A stretch of 64,000 nucleotides of DNA. Source: Corynebacterium minutissimum (GTDB lineage Bacteria > Actinomycetota > Actinomycetes > Mycobacteriales > Mycobacteriaceae). The position numbers and the translations under genes are program-made. The notes beneath the pieces were generated by a model that ran no database searches, was not told the DNA's origin, and worked only from the letters and a program-made list of their open reading frames with translations. Location of the stretch: contig NZ_JSEF01000017.1 in the NCBI RefSeq assembly GCF_000805675.1, forward strand, positions 1 to 64,000. The letters are read 5' to 3'. Below are positions 53,230-62,262 of the stretch, piece after piece (positions within the stretch are counted from its first letter, which is position 1; each line of letters opens with the position of its first letter).

Positions 53230-54975
53230 CTAGAAGTCCTGTGGACGCGGGATGTTGCGCAGGTTGGACTTCGCCATGCTGAGCATCTGGCCCACACCGC
53301 CGTCGAAGACGGTGCGGGTAGCCGCCTTGGAGAAGCCCATGAGCTGCTCGAAGGTGAGCGTCGGTGGGAGGGAGAGGGCGTTGGGGTCGGTGACGACGTC
53401 GATAAGCGCTGGCCCCTCGTAGGCCAACGCCTCCTTGATGAGGCGCGGCGCGTCCTTCGGATCCTCGATGCGGAAGTGCTTGATGCCCGCAGCTTCGGCG
53501 ATCTGGGCGAAGTTGACGTGCTCGTGGTCGGTTTCGTGCTCTGGGAGGCCCTGAACGAGCATCTCCAGCTTGACCATGCCGAGGGAGGAGTTGTTAAAGA
53601 CGACGGTCTTGAGCGGCAGGTTGTGCAGCTTCACGGTGAGCAGCTCACCCATGAGCATGGAGAGGCCACCGTCACCGGAGAAGCTGATGACCTGGCGGCC
53701 CGGGTTCGCGGCCTGGGCGCCGATAGCCATCGGCAAGGCGTTTGCCATGGTGCCGTGGCGGAAGGACCCAATCTGCTCACGCTTACCGTTCGGGGTGATG
53801 TAGCGCGCGCCCCACACGTTGCACATGCCGGTATCAACGGTGAAGATCGCATCCTCGTCGGCTTCCTTGTCGATGAGGTCCGCGATGTACTCCGGGTGAA
53901 TCGGGGTGTGCTTCTCCACACCGGAGGTGTAGGCCTCCACCACGTGCTCCAGCTTGTCGTAGTGCTTCTTGAGCATCGTGTCGAGGAAGGAGCGGTCCTT
54001 CTTTTCATCGACGTGCGGCAGGATGTTCTCAATGGTGGCGGCAACGTCACCGGTCACCGGGTACTTGATGCGGGTGCGGCGGCCGATGTGGGGGCCGTCG
54101 ATGTCGACCTGCGCCACGTTGGCATCTGGCAGGAAATCGTTGTACGGGAAGTCCGTGCCCAAGAGGATGAGCAGGTCGGCCTCGTGGGTAGCCTCGTGGG
54201 CCGCACCGTAGCCGAGGAGGCCGGACATGCCGACGTCGAAGGGGTTGTCGTACTGGATGTACATCTTGCCGCCGAGGGCGTGACCAATGGGTGCCTTGAT
54301 CTTTTCCGCGAGAGCCAGAACTTGCTCGCGGGCGTTCTTCACACCGGCACCGACGAAGAGGGCGACGGTTTTGGCCTCATTAATAGCCTGGGTCAAGGCA
54401 GCGGCCTCGGCCGGGTCCGGGTAGACAATGGGACGTCCTGCGGAGATAGCCGAGGACGTAAAGGTGTCATCCTCTGCCTCCTGCATGGAGACATCACCGG
54501 GGATAACGAGGACGGAGACGCCGTTGCCCGCCATGGTGGACTGGATGGCGTGGTGCAAGACAACGCCTCCCTGCTCAGCAGAGTTCACCATTTCGCAGTA
54601 GCCGGAGCATTCCTGGAAGATGGCCTCCGGGTGGGTTTCCTGGAAGAACTTCGAGCCGATCTGGCGCGATGGGATGTGGCTAGCAATGGCGAGGACCTTG
54701 GCGCCGTTGCGGTGGGCGTCGTAAAGCCCCTGGATAAGGTGCGTATTACCCGGGCCGCAGGAGGCAGCGCACACGGCCAGCTTGCCGGTGGTGAGAGAAT
54801 CCGCCTCCGCGGCGAAGGCAGCGGCCTCCTCATTGCGGACGTGGACCCACTCGATGGAGGAGCGGCGCACCGCATCCACGATGGGGTTAAGGGAGTCACC
54901 CACAAGGCCGTAAATACGCTCGACGCCTTGGGCCTCGAGCATCTCGACGAGTTGTGCAGCATATGTGCGTGCCAT
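53230..54975 (-). CDS. pqo: pyruvate:quinone oxidoreductase
   Basis: Converts pyruvate to acetate and CO2, passing electrons to quinone. The 581-aa ThDP/FAD enzyme has the catalytic Glu in YGLVGDSLNP...WVHVRNEEAAAFAAEA (quoted in part), the ThDP motif SGDGGLSMLMGELLTV, and a C-terminal amphipathic stretch (QLMGFSKAATRTVFDGGVGQ) for membrane lipid activation as in PoxB. It matches the position of pqo in C. glutamicum. Together with ActA and RamA it belongs to acetate metabolism. Confidence 0.94.
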   Translation of the reverse strand: MARTYAAQLVEMLEAQGVERIYGLVGDSLNPIVDAVRRSSIEWVHVRNEEAAAFAAEADSLTTGKLAVCAASCGPGNTHLIQGLYDAHRNGAKVLAIASHIPSRQIGSKFFQETHPEAIFQECSGYCEMVNSAEQGGVVLHHAIQSTMAGNGVSVLVIPGDVSMQEAEDDTFTSSAISAGRPIVYPDPAEAAALTQAINEAKTVALFVGAGVKNAREQVLALAEKIKAPIGHALGGKMYIQYDNPFDVGMSGLLGYGAAHEATHEADLLILLGTDFPYNDFLPDANVAQVDIDGPHIGRRTRIKYPVTGDVAATIENILPHVDEKKDRSFLDTMLKKHYDKLEHVVEAYTSGVEKHTPIHPEYIADLIDKEADEDAIFTVDTGMCNVWGARYITPNGKREQIGSFRHGTMANALPMAIGAQAANPGRQVISFSGDGGLSMLMGELLTVKLHNLPLKTVVFNNSSLGMVKLEMLVQGLPEHETDHEHVNFAQIAEAAGIKHFRIEDPKDAPRLIKEALAYEGPALIDVVTDPNALSLPPTLTFEQLMGFSKAATRTVFDGGVGQMLSMAKSNLRNIPRPQDF

Positions 54976-55110
54976 GAAGTCTTCCTCTCTAACGTTTATT
55001 GTGAACAGGACCCCAGTGTTGCTCTAACAGGGCCGGTTTCGCCACAGTAAAGCTGGATTCTCACGTAAGAATTCCTTTGTGACCTCAACAACAAAACCCT
55101 TTATTCAAGA

Positions 55111-55139
55111 TTGAAACTGTAACGACCGTTCGCTAGAGT
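55111..55139 (+). promoter_or_regulatory. promoter with AACGACCGTT spacer dyad ahead of the MFS-TetR operon
   Basis: -35 TTGAAA (55111-55116), 17-base spacer, -10 TAGAGT (55134-55139), 9 bases before the ATG, so the leader is very short. AACG-AC-CGTT (55121-55130) is a palindrome lying in the spacer, where the TetR repressor encoded at the end of the operon could block RNA polymerase. Repression is inferred. Confidence 0.5.
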
Positions 55140-55147
55140 TTCGCAGC

Positions 55148-56650
55148 ATGACAAACGCACAGACCACCGCGCCTACCGACGCCCTCCGCACCTCCGCGAC
55201 GCGCCGCTGGACCTTCTTTGCCGTCGTCTCCTTAGGCCTGCTCATGATCGGTCTGGATAACTCGATTCTCTACACCGCGCTACCGGAGCTTTCCGAGCAA
55301 CTCCACGCCACCTCACTGCAGCAGCTGTGGATCATCAACGCCTATGCCCTGATGCTCGCCGGTCTCCTACTGGGCACCGGCACGTTGGGCGACAAAATTG
55401 GGCATCGCCGAATGTTTGTCATTGGCCTGTGGATTTTCGGTGCGGCGTCGTTGACAGCAGCACTCGCGCCCGGCGCGTGGGAGCTCGTCGCTGCCCGCGC
55501 CTTTCTGGGGCTCGGCGCCTCCGTCATGATGCCCGCCACGCTGGCCCTTATCCGCTTGACCTTTGAGGATGAGATTGAGCGCAACACGGCGATTGGTATT
55601 TGGGGCTCGATTGCCGTCGTCGGTGCCGCGGCGGGCCCTACCGTGGGTGGTTTCCTGCTGGAGCACTTCTGGTGGGGCTCGGTCTTCTTGGTCAACGTGC
55701 CGATTGTCATCATCGCGCTCGTGCTCACTGTGTTTCTCGCCCCGCCGAACGTGGCGAATCCAGCCAAGCACTGGGATGCCCTGTCCTCACTGTATGCGCT
55801 GGTGACGCTGGCATCCCTCGTGCTCGTCATCAAATCTGTGGCCAGCTCCCACCTCAACGCCATGCTCATCGGCGGCGCACTCGCTGCCTGCCTTGTCGGC
55901 GCCGTTTTGTTTACGCGCCGCCAAGACACACTGGAGGATCCCCTCCTCACCTTCGACATCTTCCGCTCCCCTATCTTCACGGGAGGCGTACTGGCAGCGG
56001 CAGGCGCCATGTTTGGCATGGCGGGCTTGGAGATGACCACAACCCAAAAACTTCAGCTCGTAGACCTGTACTCACCGTTGCATGCCGGGCTCATCATCTC
56101 CATCATCGCGCTGGCAGCACTGCCCATGTCTGCCCTGGGTGGTGCAAACCTGCACCGTTGGGGTTTCCTGCCGATTATTGCCGGCGGCTTCCTCTTCATG
56201 GCCGGGGGCATCGGCTGCACCGTCTGGGGTGGGCACCGCGAACTCTTCCCGGCCTATATGGCGGGACTCTTCCTCACCGGTGTGGGCGCGGGTCTTGTCA
56301 TGTCGGTGTCCTCCACCGCCATCATCGGCGCGGCACCAGCATCGCGCTCCGGCATGGCCGCAGGCGTGGAAGAGGTCTCCTATGAATTCGGCACGCTGCT
56401 CTCCATCGCGGTGACGGGCTCGCTCGTGCCGTTGCTGTTCACGCGCGGCCTGCCTGAAGACATCCAGGAGCTAGGCATGGAGGCGCTATACACACCGGAG
56501 CTGGTCGAGGTATCCTCCGGCGCTTATACCCACGCCTACCTCAGCACCGCCGCCGGGCTCGCCATGGTGATGCTCCTCTTCGCCGCGGTGACCGGCTGGT
56601 GTTTCCGCAACAATCCAAAGTCTGGAGGTGCCGATGCCACGCATCAGTAA
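55148..56650 (+). CDS. MFS drug transporter, DHA2-like (14 helices)
   Basis: A 500-aa exporter of the DHA2/EmrB-QacA type. Helix 1 has GLLMIGLDNSILYTALPEL, a D-x-x-I motif near the N-terminus; the loop between helices 2 and 3 is LGDKIGHRRMF; motif C-like GSIAVVGAAAGPTVGGFL is in helix 5. The gene overlaps the TetR gene (its stop lies 17 bases past the TetR start), giving a two-gene efflux operon. Substrate unknown. Confidence 0.9.
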   Translation: MTNAQTTAPTDALRTSATRRWTFFAVVSLGLLMIGLDNSILYTALPELSEQLHATSLQQLWIINAYALMLAGLLLGTGTLGDKIGHRRMFVIGLWIFGAASLTAALAPGAWELVAARAFLGLGASVMMPATLALIRLTFEDEIERNTAIGIWGSIAVVGAAAGPTVGGFLLEHFWWGSVFLVNVPIVIIALVLTVFLAPPNVANPAKHWDALSSLYALVTLASLVLVIKSVASSHLNAMLIGGALAACLVGAVLFTRRQDTLEDPLLTFDIFRSPIFTGGVLAAAGAMFGMAGLEMTTTQKLQLVDLYSPLHAGLIISIIALAALPMSALGGANLHRWGFLPIIAGGFLFMAGGIGCTVWGGHRELFPAYMAGLFLTGVGAGLVMSVSSTAIIGAAPASRSGMAAGVEEVSYEFGTLLSIAVTGSLVPLLFTRGLPEDIQELGMEALYTPELVEVSSGAYTHAYLSTAAGLAMVMLLFAAVTGWCFRNNPKSGGADATHQ

Positions 56651-57176
56651 AAAGATCGAAGCGCTCGAAATAGCGCTCATCATCATCGCGAAGGACGGCA
56701 TGCATGCGCTGACCTACGATTCCCTCGCCACAGCTACTGGTATCAGCAAGTCCGGACTCATCTACCACTTCCCTACCCGGCACCAGCTGCTCATTGACTG
56801 CCATACGCTGTGCGCGGAACGCTGGGAAGAGGAACTTATCCACCTCTCCGGCGGCAAGACCGCAGATCAACTCACGGAACGTCAGCGCTACCGCGCAGCC
56901 ATCGAATCGATGGGCAAGAATGACCCGCTCATTGAGCTGCTCATGTCCATCCACGCGCAGTCGCATCCGGACTTTCAGGAGGTATGGAGGGACGTCGATA
57001 AGCGCTGGCTCCCTGACCCCGCCACGGCGGACGAGTCCGTGCTGCTGGCGTCGGTCATTGCACACGGTCTGTGGGTACACGACCACCTCACCGAGCGCCC
57101 CCTGCCGCCACGCCGGCGCCGTGCGCTTATCGACGTCGCCCTCAGCCACCTCTCCAAATACTGTAAGGCTGAGTAG
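56634..57176 (+). CDS. TetR-family transcriptional repressor
   Basis: A 180-aa regulator. The N-terminal helix-turn-helix spans ~10-55 (AKDGMHALTYDSLATATGIS, then GLIYHFPTRHQLL). The C-terminal ~120 residues are a divergent ligand-binding domain. The start ATG 56634 is well placed after GGAGG (56624-56628); a GTG at 56628 coincides with that site. It overlaps the MFS gene by 17 bases and probably controls it. It ends 4 bases from the facing tRNA-Thr. Confidence 0.9.
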   Translation: MPRISKKIEALEIALIIIAKDGMHALTYDSLATATGISKSGLIYHFPTRHQLLIDCHTLCAERWEEELIHLSGGKTADQLTERQRYRAAIESMGKNDPLIELLMSIHAQSHPDFQEVWRDVDKRWLPDPATADESVLLASVIAHGLWVHDHLTERPLPPRRRRALIDVALSHLSKYCKAE

Positions 57177-57180
57177 TTTG

Positions 57181-57253
57181 AGCTGGAGACGAGACTTGAA
57201 CTCGCAACCTACGCATTACAAGTGCGTTGCGCTACCAATTGCGCCACTCCAGC
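57181..57253 (-). tRNA. tRNA-Thr (TGT)
   Basis: Minus-strand 73-nt cloverleaf. The acceptor is GCTGGAG/CTCCAGC with discriminator T, the anticodon loop is CTTGTAA (TGT), and the T-arm GTTCAAGT is conserved. It lies immediately past the facing TetR stop. Confidence 0.96.
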
Positions 57254-57440
57254 ACCGCGGATGATCCGCTAGGGGAATCGTACCCGAGTCCACCCCAAGG
57301 AAGGAAAGCCGGGGTCTGTGTGCTGCACAAAAGCGTGCGCCGCGCCACACTAAAAGCACTGGCAGGTGCATAAATCGGCGACAGTTACTAAAGTGCTGAT
57401 TTACCGAACCCAGAACTGTTGTTGAGGTCTTTCTTTTTCC

Positions 57441-59117
57441 GTGTCTGTTCTTTCTTCGTTTCGCCAGCGCCTGCGCGATGGCTCGGCGCACGTCGCCACC
57501 ATTGACGCCGCTAAAGCTGCTCCGCCGCCTTCCCCGCTTGCCCCGGTTGATCTGACCGACCCGGCGCAGGTCACGGGTGTCATGGAGATTGCCGCGCGCG
57601 TCGGTGAAATCCTCATCGCAGCAGGCACGGCGAATACGGACGCACAGGCACAGATCCACCTCGTGGCCTCCTCCTATGGTCTGCACTATTGCCACGTGTC
57701 GATTCTGCTCAACACCATCACGATTCACACCGCGATTGGCACCGGCGCTAACCGCCGCAACCTGCACGTATTCCGCGTCGCGCCGAGTATTGCGGTGGAC
57801 TTTACCAAGTTGTCCGCGGTAGACCGCCTCATTCGCTCTATCCACTCGGGTGCCACTCCGCCGTCGATGGCGGAGAAGATTCTCGATGATATCGATGCAA
57901 TGAAGAATCCGTACTCGAAGAAGACCATCGTGAGCGCCTGGGGCGCTATGGGTGGTTTTATTGCCGTGATGCTGGGCGGCGACCTGCTCGTCGGCGTGGT
58001 CACGTTCCTCATCTCGGCGCTCATTATGGGCACGAACATGTTCTTGGCCCAGTACCGCCTGCCGCCCTTCTATCAGAACCTCGTGGGCGGCCTCTTGGCG
58101 GTTGTTCCGGCGGCGATCTTGTACAACGTGTTTGCGCAGTTCGGCATCCAGATGCTGCCCTCACAGATCATTGGTTCGGGCATTATCGTCCTCGTGGCTG
58201 GCCTGACGCTGGTGCAGTGTTTGGTGGATGGCATCACGCGCGCGCCGGTAACGTCCTCGGCGAAGTTCTTTGAGGCCCTCATGTCCACCGGCGCCATCAT
58301 CGCCGGTGTGGGTTTGGGTATCCAGGTGGCCGGGTGGCTGGGCTTTAGCCTGCCGCCTTTGGCCACGTTGGCACCGCCCGTCTACCACCAAATCCCGCTG
58401 CTCGTGGTATGCGGTGGAATCGGCTCGGCGGGTTTTGCGCTGGCACTGGGCGCGTCGTGGACAGAGGTCGCCATCTCCGGACTGACGGCCGCCGCCGGTA
58501 TGGTCTTTTACTATTCCATCGTCGTGCCGTTTGGCGTAGGTCCGGTGGTGGCCTCGGGTATTTCGGCGGTGGCTGTGGGCCTGGCCGGTGGTTTGCTCTC
58601 CCGCCGCTACATGATGCCGCCGCTCATCACGATGATTGTGGGCTATACGCCCATGCTTCCCGGCCTAACGTTGTACCGCGGCATGTATGCCACGCTGAAC
58701 GAACAAATCATCACCGGTCTGACCAACCTGGCCAGTGCCTTGGCCATCGCCGGCGCGCTAGCGGCCGGCGTGGTGTTTGGTGAGCGCGTGGCCCGTCGCC
58801 TGCGCCGCCCGAAGTACTTCCGTCCTTACACCGCCTTCAAGCGCCTAGGCACCTTCTCTTTCGCCCGCGCCACGCGCTTGGCGCAGCGCGCCCGCATCCC
58901 GCGCGTGCCCATGTCCCCCTTCGCCCCTCGTCACAACCTGCCGGCCCCGCCACCGCAGTATGGGCCGAAGCCACCGACCCCGGCACAGCAGGCTCGCTTC
59001 CAGCAGGGCGATGCGGTCACCGATATGTGGCCTGCTACCACCCAATTCCCTGCGCAGCGTCCCACCTACACGGTGCCGGGCAAAGACGCCCCCACCACCC
59101 CGCCGGCCGAGCAATAG
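57441..59117 (+). CDS. thrE: threonine/serine exporter ThrE
   Basis: Proton-driven exporter of L-threonine and L-serine first described in C. glutamicum. The 558-aa protein has an N-terminal cytoplasmic domain (~1-170, with DAAKAAPPPSPLAPVDLTDP almost identical to the C. glutamicum protein) containing the amphipathic/hydrolase-like ThrE N-domain. About ten membrane helices follow, including ASGISAVAVGLAGGLLSRRY and PMLPGLTLYRGMYATLNEQ. The C-terminal ~90 residues are a basic, Pro-rich tail, longer than in C. glutamicum (489 aa in all). The start is GTG 57441; its ribosome site (GAGG, 13 bases before) is weak. Confidence 0.92.
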   Translation: MSVLSSFRQRLRDGSAHVATIDAAKAAPPPSPLAPVDLTDPAQVTGVMEIAARVGEILIAAGTANTDAQAQIHLVASSYGLHYCHVSILLNTITIHTAIGTGANRRNLHVFRVAPSIAVDFTKLSAVDRLIRSIHSGATPPSMAEKILDDIDAMKNPYSKKTIVSAWGAMGGFIAVMLGGDLLVGVVTFLISALIMGTNMFLAQYRLPPFYQNLVGGLLAVVPAAILYNVFAQFGIQMLPSQIIGSGIIVLVAGLTLVQCLVDGITRAPVTSSAKFFEALMSTGAIIAGVGLGIQVAGWLGFSLPPLATLAPPVYHQIPLLVVCGGIGSAGFALALGASWTEVAISGLTAAAGMVFYYSIVVPFGVGPVVASGISAVAVGLAGGLLSRRYMMPPLITMIVGYTPMLPGLTLYRGMYATLNEQIITGLTNLASALAIAGALAAGVVFGERVARRLRRPKYFRPYTAFKRLGTFSFARATRLAQRARIPRVPMSPFAPRHNLPAPPPQYGPKPPTPAQQARFQQGDAVTDMWPATTQFPAQRPTYTVPGKDAPTTPPAEQ

Positions 59118-59167
59118 CGTAGAATAGCCGGTCTGAAAGCTTTCACACTTCATTCCAGGAGGACTCC

Positions 59168-59527
59168 GTGCCACCCAAGGTCACAGACACTCAGCCTGCC
59201 GCTGATCAGACTCATGCCGTCGAGGAAGAGACCGCCCGCGCCGCGCGCCGCGTTGTTGCTACCTACGCCGAGGATTTCCTGGACGGCGTGACACTCATGT
59301 CGATGCTGGGCGTTGAGCCAGAGGGCTTGGTTCACCGCAAGGTACTGGCAGAGCACGAAGACGCTGCGCCGAAGAAATCCACGAAGAAGGCGTCCAAGAA
59401 GGCCTCGAAGAAGGCGACTAAGAAGTCAACAAAGAAGGCCACCAAGAAAGCCACTAAGAAGGCGACGAAGAAGTCCACCAAGAAGGCAACGAAAAAGGCC
59501 ACCAAGAAGACCATTAAGAAGGCCTAA
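59168..59527 (+). CDS. small protein with lysine-rich histone-like tail
   Basis: A 119-aa protein with a ~68-residue ordered head (AARRVVATYAEDFLDGVTLM), then a 50-residue tail of KKATKK/KKSTKK repeats, about half lysine and strikingly like eukaryotic H1 or mycobacterial HupB tails. Probably binds DNA or RNA. The start is GTG 59168, with AGGAGG at 59157-59162. It lies between thrE and otsA, as in C. glutamicum as I remember it. The DNA of the tail is near-repetitive and could vary in length. Confidence 0.85.
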   Translation: MPPKVTDTQPAADQTHAVEEETARAARRVVATYAEDFLDGVTLMSMLGVEPEGLVHRKVLAEHEDAAPKKSTKKASKKASKKATKKSTKKATKKATKKATKKSTKKATKKATKKTIKKA

Positions 59528-59529
59528 GT

Positions 59530-60945
59530 ATGCCCGGGCGCTCCAATAGCTTCGTCGTCGTGGCTAACCGCCTGCCGGTTGACCTCGAGACCAGCCCAGA
59601 TGGCACCCGCACGTGGAAGGCCTCGCCAGGCGGGCTCGTCACCGCGCTCTCCCCGGTCTTGGAGAAACACCACGGCTGCTGGGTGGGCTGGCCAGGCGTG
59701 GCTGATGAAGCCCCGGAGCCCTTCACCACGGACAATGGGGTATTACTCCACTCGGTGCGCCTGACCCAGGACGATTATGAAGCCTTCTACGAGGGCTTTT
59801 CCAATGCCACACTGTGGCCCTTGTACCACGATCTCATCGTCACACCCATCTATAACCGCGACTGGTGGGACGCGTACCGCGAGGTCAATCTGCGCTTTGC
59901 CAACGAAGTCGCCGCCGTGGCCGCAGAAAACGCCACGGTGTGGGTACAGGACTACCAGTTGCAGCTCGTGCCGGGGATTCTGCGCCAGCTGCGCCCAGAC
60001 CTCACCGTTGGTTTCTTCCTGCACATTCCTTTCCCCTCCCCCGATCTCTTCCGCCAGTTACCGTGGCGTGAGGAATTGGTACGCGGGCTTCTCGACGCCT
60101 CCTTGATCGGCTTCCACCTCGAATCCAACGCCCACAACTTCCTCGAGCTCGCGCGCACCCAAGGTCTGGAGGTCGAAGGCGAGGTAAGCACTCGCCGTGT
60201 TACCGCCCACATCACCACGAATAGTGGGCATTCCGTGGGCGTGGCTGCCTTCCCGATTTCCATTGCGGCGGGTGAGTTCGGAGGTGGGGGTGATGAGGGG
60301 GACGTCGCTAAGCTCCGCGCCGAATTGGGAGATCCGAAGCGCATCATTTTGGGCGTGGACCGCTTGGACTATACGAAGGGTATTTTGCAGCGTCTCACCG
60401 CGTTTGAGGAGCTGCTCGAAACGGGCGCGCTGGACCCGGCGGAGGTAACCCTGGTGCAGCTGGCAACGCCCTCGCGGGAGCGCATTGACCACTACCGCGC
60501 CACGCGCTCCAAAGTGGAGGAAGCCGTGGGCCGCATCAACGGGCGCTTTAGCCAGCTCGGCCGGCCGGTGGTGCACTATCAGCACCGTTCCGTGCCTAAG
60601 AACGTGCTGCGCAGCTACTACCGTTTGGCGGATATCATGCTGGTCACGCCGTTTAAGGACGGCATGAACCTCGTGGCCAAGGAATACGTGGCCTCTCATG
60701 GCGATGGTTCGGGCGCACTCGTGCTTTCTGAGTTTGCTGGTGCCGCGGTGGAGTTGCCGCAGGCGAATCTGTGTAACCCCTTCGATATCGAGTCCATTAA
60801 GCGCGCGCTGCTTTCGGCGGTCAAGGCCCTTGATGAGTCCCCGGAACTCATGCGCGAGCACATGCTGGCAATGAACCGCCAGGTTCGTGAGCATGACATT
60901 GCGCTGTGGTCGGAATCCTTCCTCGGCGCTCTGAAGGAGGCATGA
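59530..60945 (+). CDS. otsA: trehalose-6-phosphate synthase
   Basis: Makes trehalose-6-phosphate from UDP- or GDP/ADP-glucose and glucose-6-phosphate. The 471-aa GT20 enzyme has the N-terminal VVVANRLPV, DYQLQLVPGILRQLRPDL, donor-binding GVDRLDYTKGI and PFKDGMNLVAKEYVA. Trehalose is both a compatible solute and the acceptor for mycolic acids. It starts 3 bases past the lysine-tail gene and overlaps the lipoprotein start. Confidence 0.96.
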   Translation: MPGRSNSFVVVANRLPVDLETSPDGTRTWKASPGGLVTALSPVLEKHHGCWVGWPGVADEAPEPFTTDNGVLLHSVRLTQDDYEAFYEGFSNATLWPLYHDLIVTPIYNRDWWDAYREVNLRFANEVAAVAAENATVWVQDYQLQLVPGILRQLRPDLTVGFFLHIPFPSPDLFRQLPWREELVRGLLDASLIGFHLESNAHNFLELARTQGLEVEGEVSTRRVTAHITTNSGHSVGVAAFPISIAAGEFGGGGDEGDVAKLRAELGDPKRIILGVDRLDYTKGILQRLTAFEELLETGALDPAEVTLVQLATPSRERIDHYRATRSKVEEAVGRINGRFSQLGRPVVHYQHRSVPKNVLRSYYRLADIMLVTPFKDGMNLVAKEYVASHGDGSGALVLSEFAGAAVELPQANLCNPFDIESIKRALLSAVKALDESPELMREHMLAMNRQVREHDIALWSESFLGALKEA

Positions 60946-61448
60946 TGCGCAGGTTTTCTATGGCGCTCGTAGCGCTGTGCCTAGCCGCGCTTCCTGCCTG
61001 CGGGTCCGCTGAGGAGGAACCTGCTCCGCGGAGTGATGAGAGGGTCGTCGGCAAGCAATGGCAGGTCACGAACCTGTACACCACTCCAGAAGCACCGTCG
61101 GCCATCGCGCCGGATACGGCGCAGGTTCCACACATGAGCTTCGGTGAGCACACGGTGGTGGGCTCGACGGGATGCGTGCCGTTTACCGCCGAGGTGTCTT
61201 TTACCGAGGGTGATAAGGACTCCACGATTTGGGAGGCCGATGGCATGCATGTGGACAAGGTCGACTACGAATCGGTGCCGTCGAACGAGGACTGCACAGG
61301 GTCGGCGCTGTGGGCGGACAAGCTTCTGCGTACCCTCATCGCGCAGGGTCATGACTTTGATTTTGCGCTGAACCACAACAACCAACTGGTGTTGACGCTG
61401 CGCACAGACAAGGTGGATTCCCCCATTATTCGGATGGCCTCGCTCTAG
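60945..61448 (+). CDS. small lipoprotein between otsA and otsB
   Basis: A 167-aa protein with a lipoprotein signal (~1-18, then LPAC). The mature part has two further Cys (GSTGCVPF and NEDCTGS) that could form a disulfide, and a beta-rich pattern (HMSFGEHTVVGSTG; FDFALNHNNQLVLTLRTD). Function unknown. The ATG at 60945 has GAAGGAGG 5 bases before; ATG 60942 is too close to it. The operon position between otsA and otsB is conserved in corynebacteria as I recall. Confidence 0.82.
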   Translation: MRRFSMALVALCLAALPACGSAEEEPAPRSDERVVGKQWQVTNLYTTPEAPSAIAPDTAQVPHMSFGEHTVVGSTGCVPFTAEVSFTEGDKDSTIWEADGMHVDKVDYESVPSNEDCTGSALWADKLLRTLIAQGHDFDFALNHNNQLVLTLRTDKVDSPIIRMASL

Positions 61449-61478
61449 GACTAGGGCTTTAGGGCTAGGGTGGGCTCC

Positions 61479-62225
61479 ATGATGGATGCTCTTGCCTCAG
61501 CCGCGCACCTCGCGGTGGTGTCCGATTTTGACGGCACGCTCGCCGGTTTCGCCACGCGCCCAGACGCCGTCCAGCCGGAGAAGCGCTCTCTCGACGCCCT
61601 TGCGTCGCTTGCGCAGCTGCCCGACACCACAGTGGCGGTGTTGTCAGGCCGCCACCTCGACGGGCTCAAGCGCGTGTGTCCGCTGCGTGAGCCGGTGCTC
61701 ATGGGTGGCTCACATGGTGCGGAATCCTCGTGGGAGGAATCCCCGCTGACCCCGGAAATGAAGGCGCATCTGGCCAAGAAAGAGTCGGAGATTGAGGAGA
61801 TCATCGCCCGCCATCCCGGCGCGGAGCTGGAGGCCAAACCTTTCCAGCGCGTGCTGCACTTGCGCGCTCTAGAGCTCAAAGACCCCGCTGCTGCCGCCGC
61901 GGCGTATGAGGAGGGCTTGGCCTTAAGCGCGGATGGATTCCCCAAGACGGCGGGCAAGTGCGTTGTGGAGTTTTCCGCCACGCAGGCAACAAAGGGCACG
62001 TGGATTAAGACCTTGCGCGAGCGCGTCGGCGCTACGGCCATGGTCTTTCTAGGTGATGACACGACCGACGAGGACGGTTTCGCCGTGCTCAACCAACCGC
62101 CGGACCTCGGTGTGAAGGTGGGCGAGGGCGATACCTTGGCCACGCATGGAGTCGCGGATGTGGCGGCGGTGTCGGATTTTCTTGACGAGCTCGCGGCCGC
62201 CCGTGCAGCTCACGTTTCGCGTTAA
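61479..62225 (+). CDS. otsB: trehalose-6-phosphate phosphatase
   Basis: Completes trehalose synthesis by removing the phosphate. The 248-aa HAD hydrolase has the nucleophile motif DFDGTLAGF (Asp16, Asp18), motif II VLSGRHLDGL, and the motif IV acid pair in FLGDDTTDEDGF. I start at ATG 61479 (ATG 61482 and GTG 61470 are also in frame). Confidence 0.95.
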   Translation: MMDALASAAHLAVVSDFDGTLAGFATRPDAVQPEKRSLDALASLAQLPDTTVAVLSGRHLDGLKRVCPLREPVLMGGSHGAESSWEESPLTPEMKAHLAKKESEIEEIIARHPGAELEAKPFQRVLHLRALELKDPAAAAAAYEEGLALSADGFPKTAGKCVVEFSATQATKGTWIKTLRERVGATAMVFLGDDTTDEDGFAVLNQPPDLGVKVGEGDTLATHGVADVAAVSDFLDELAAARAAHVSR

Positions 62226-62262
62226 TAGCCCGCGCCGTGCCCCTTACCTGCACCTCGGTGTC

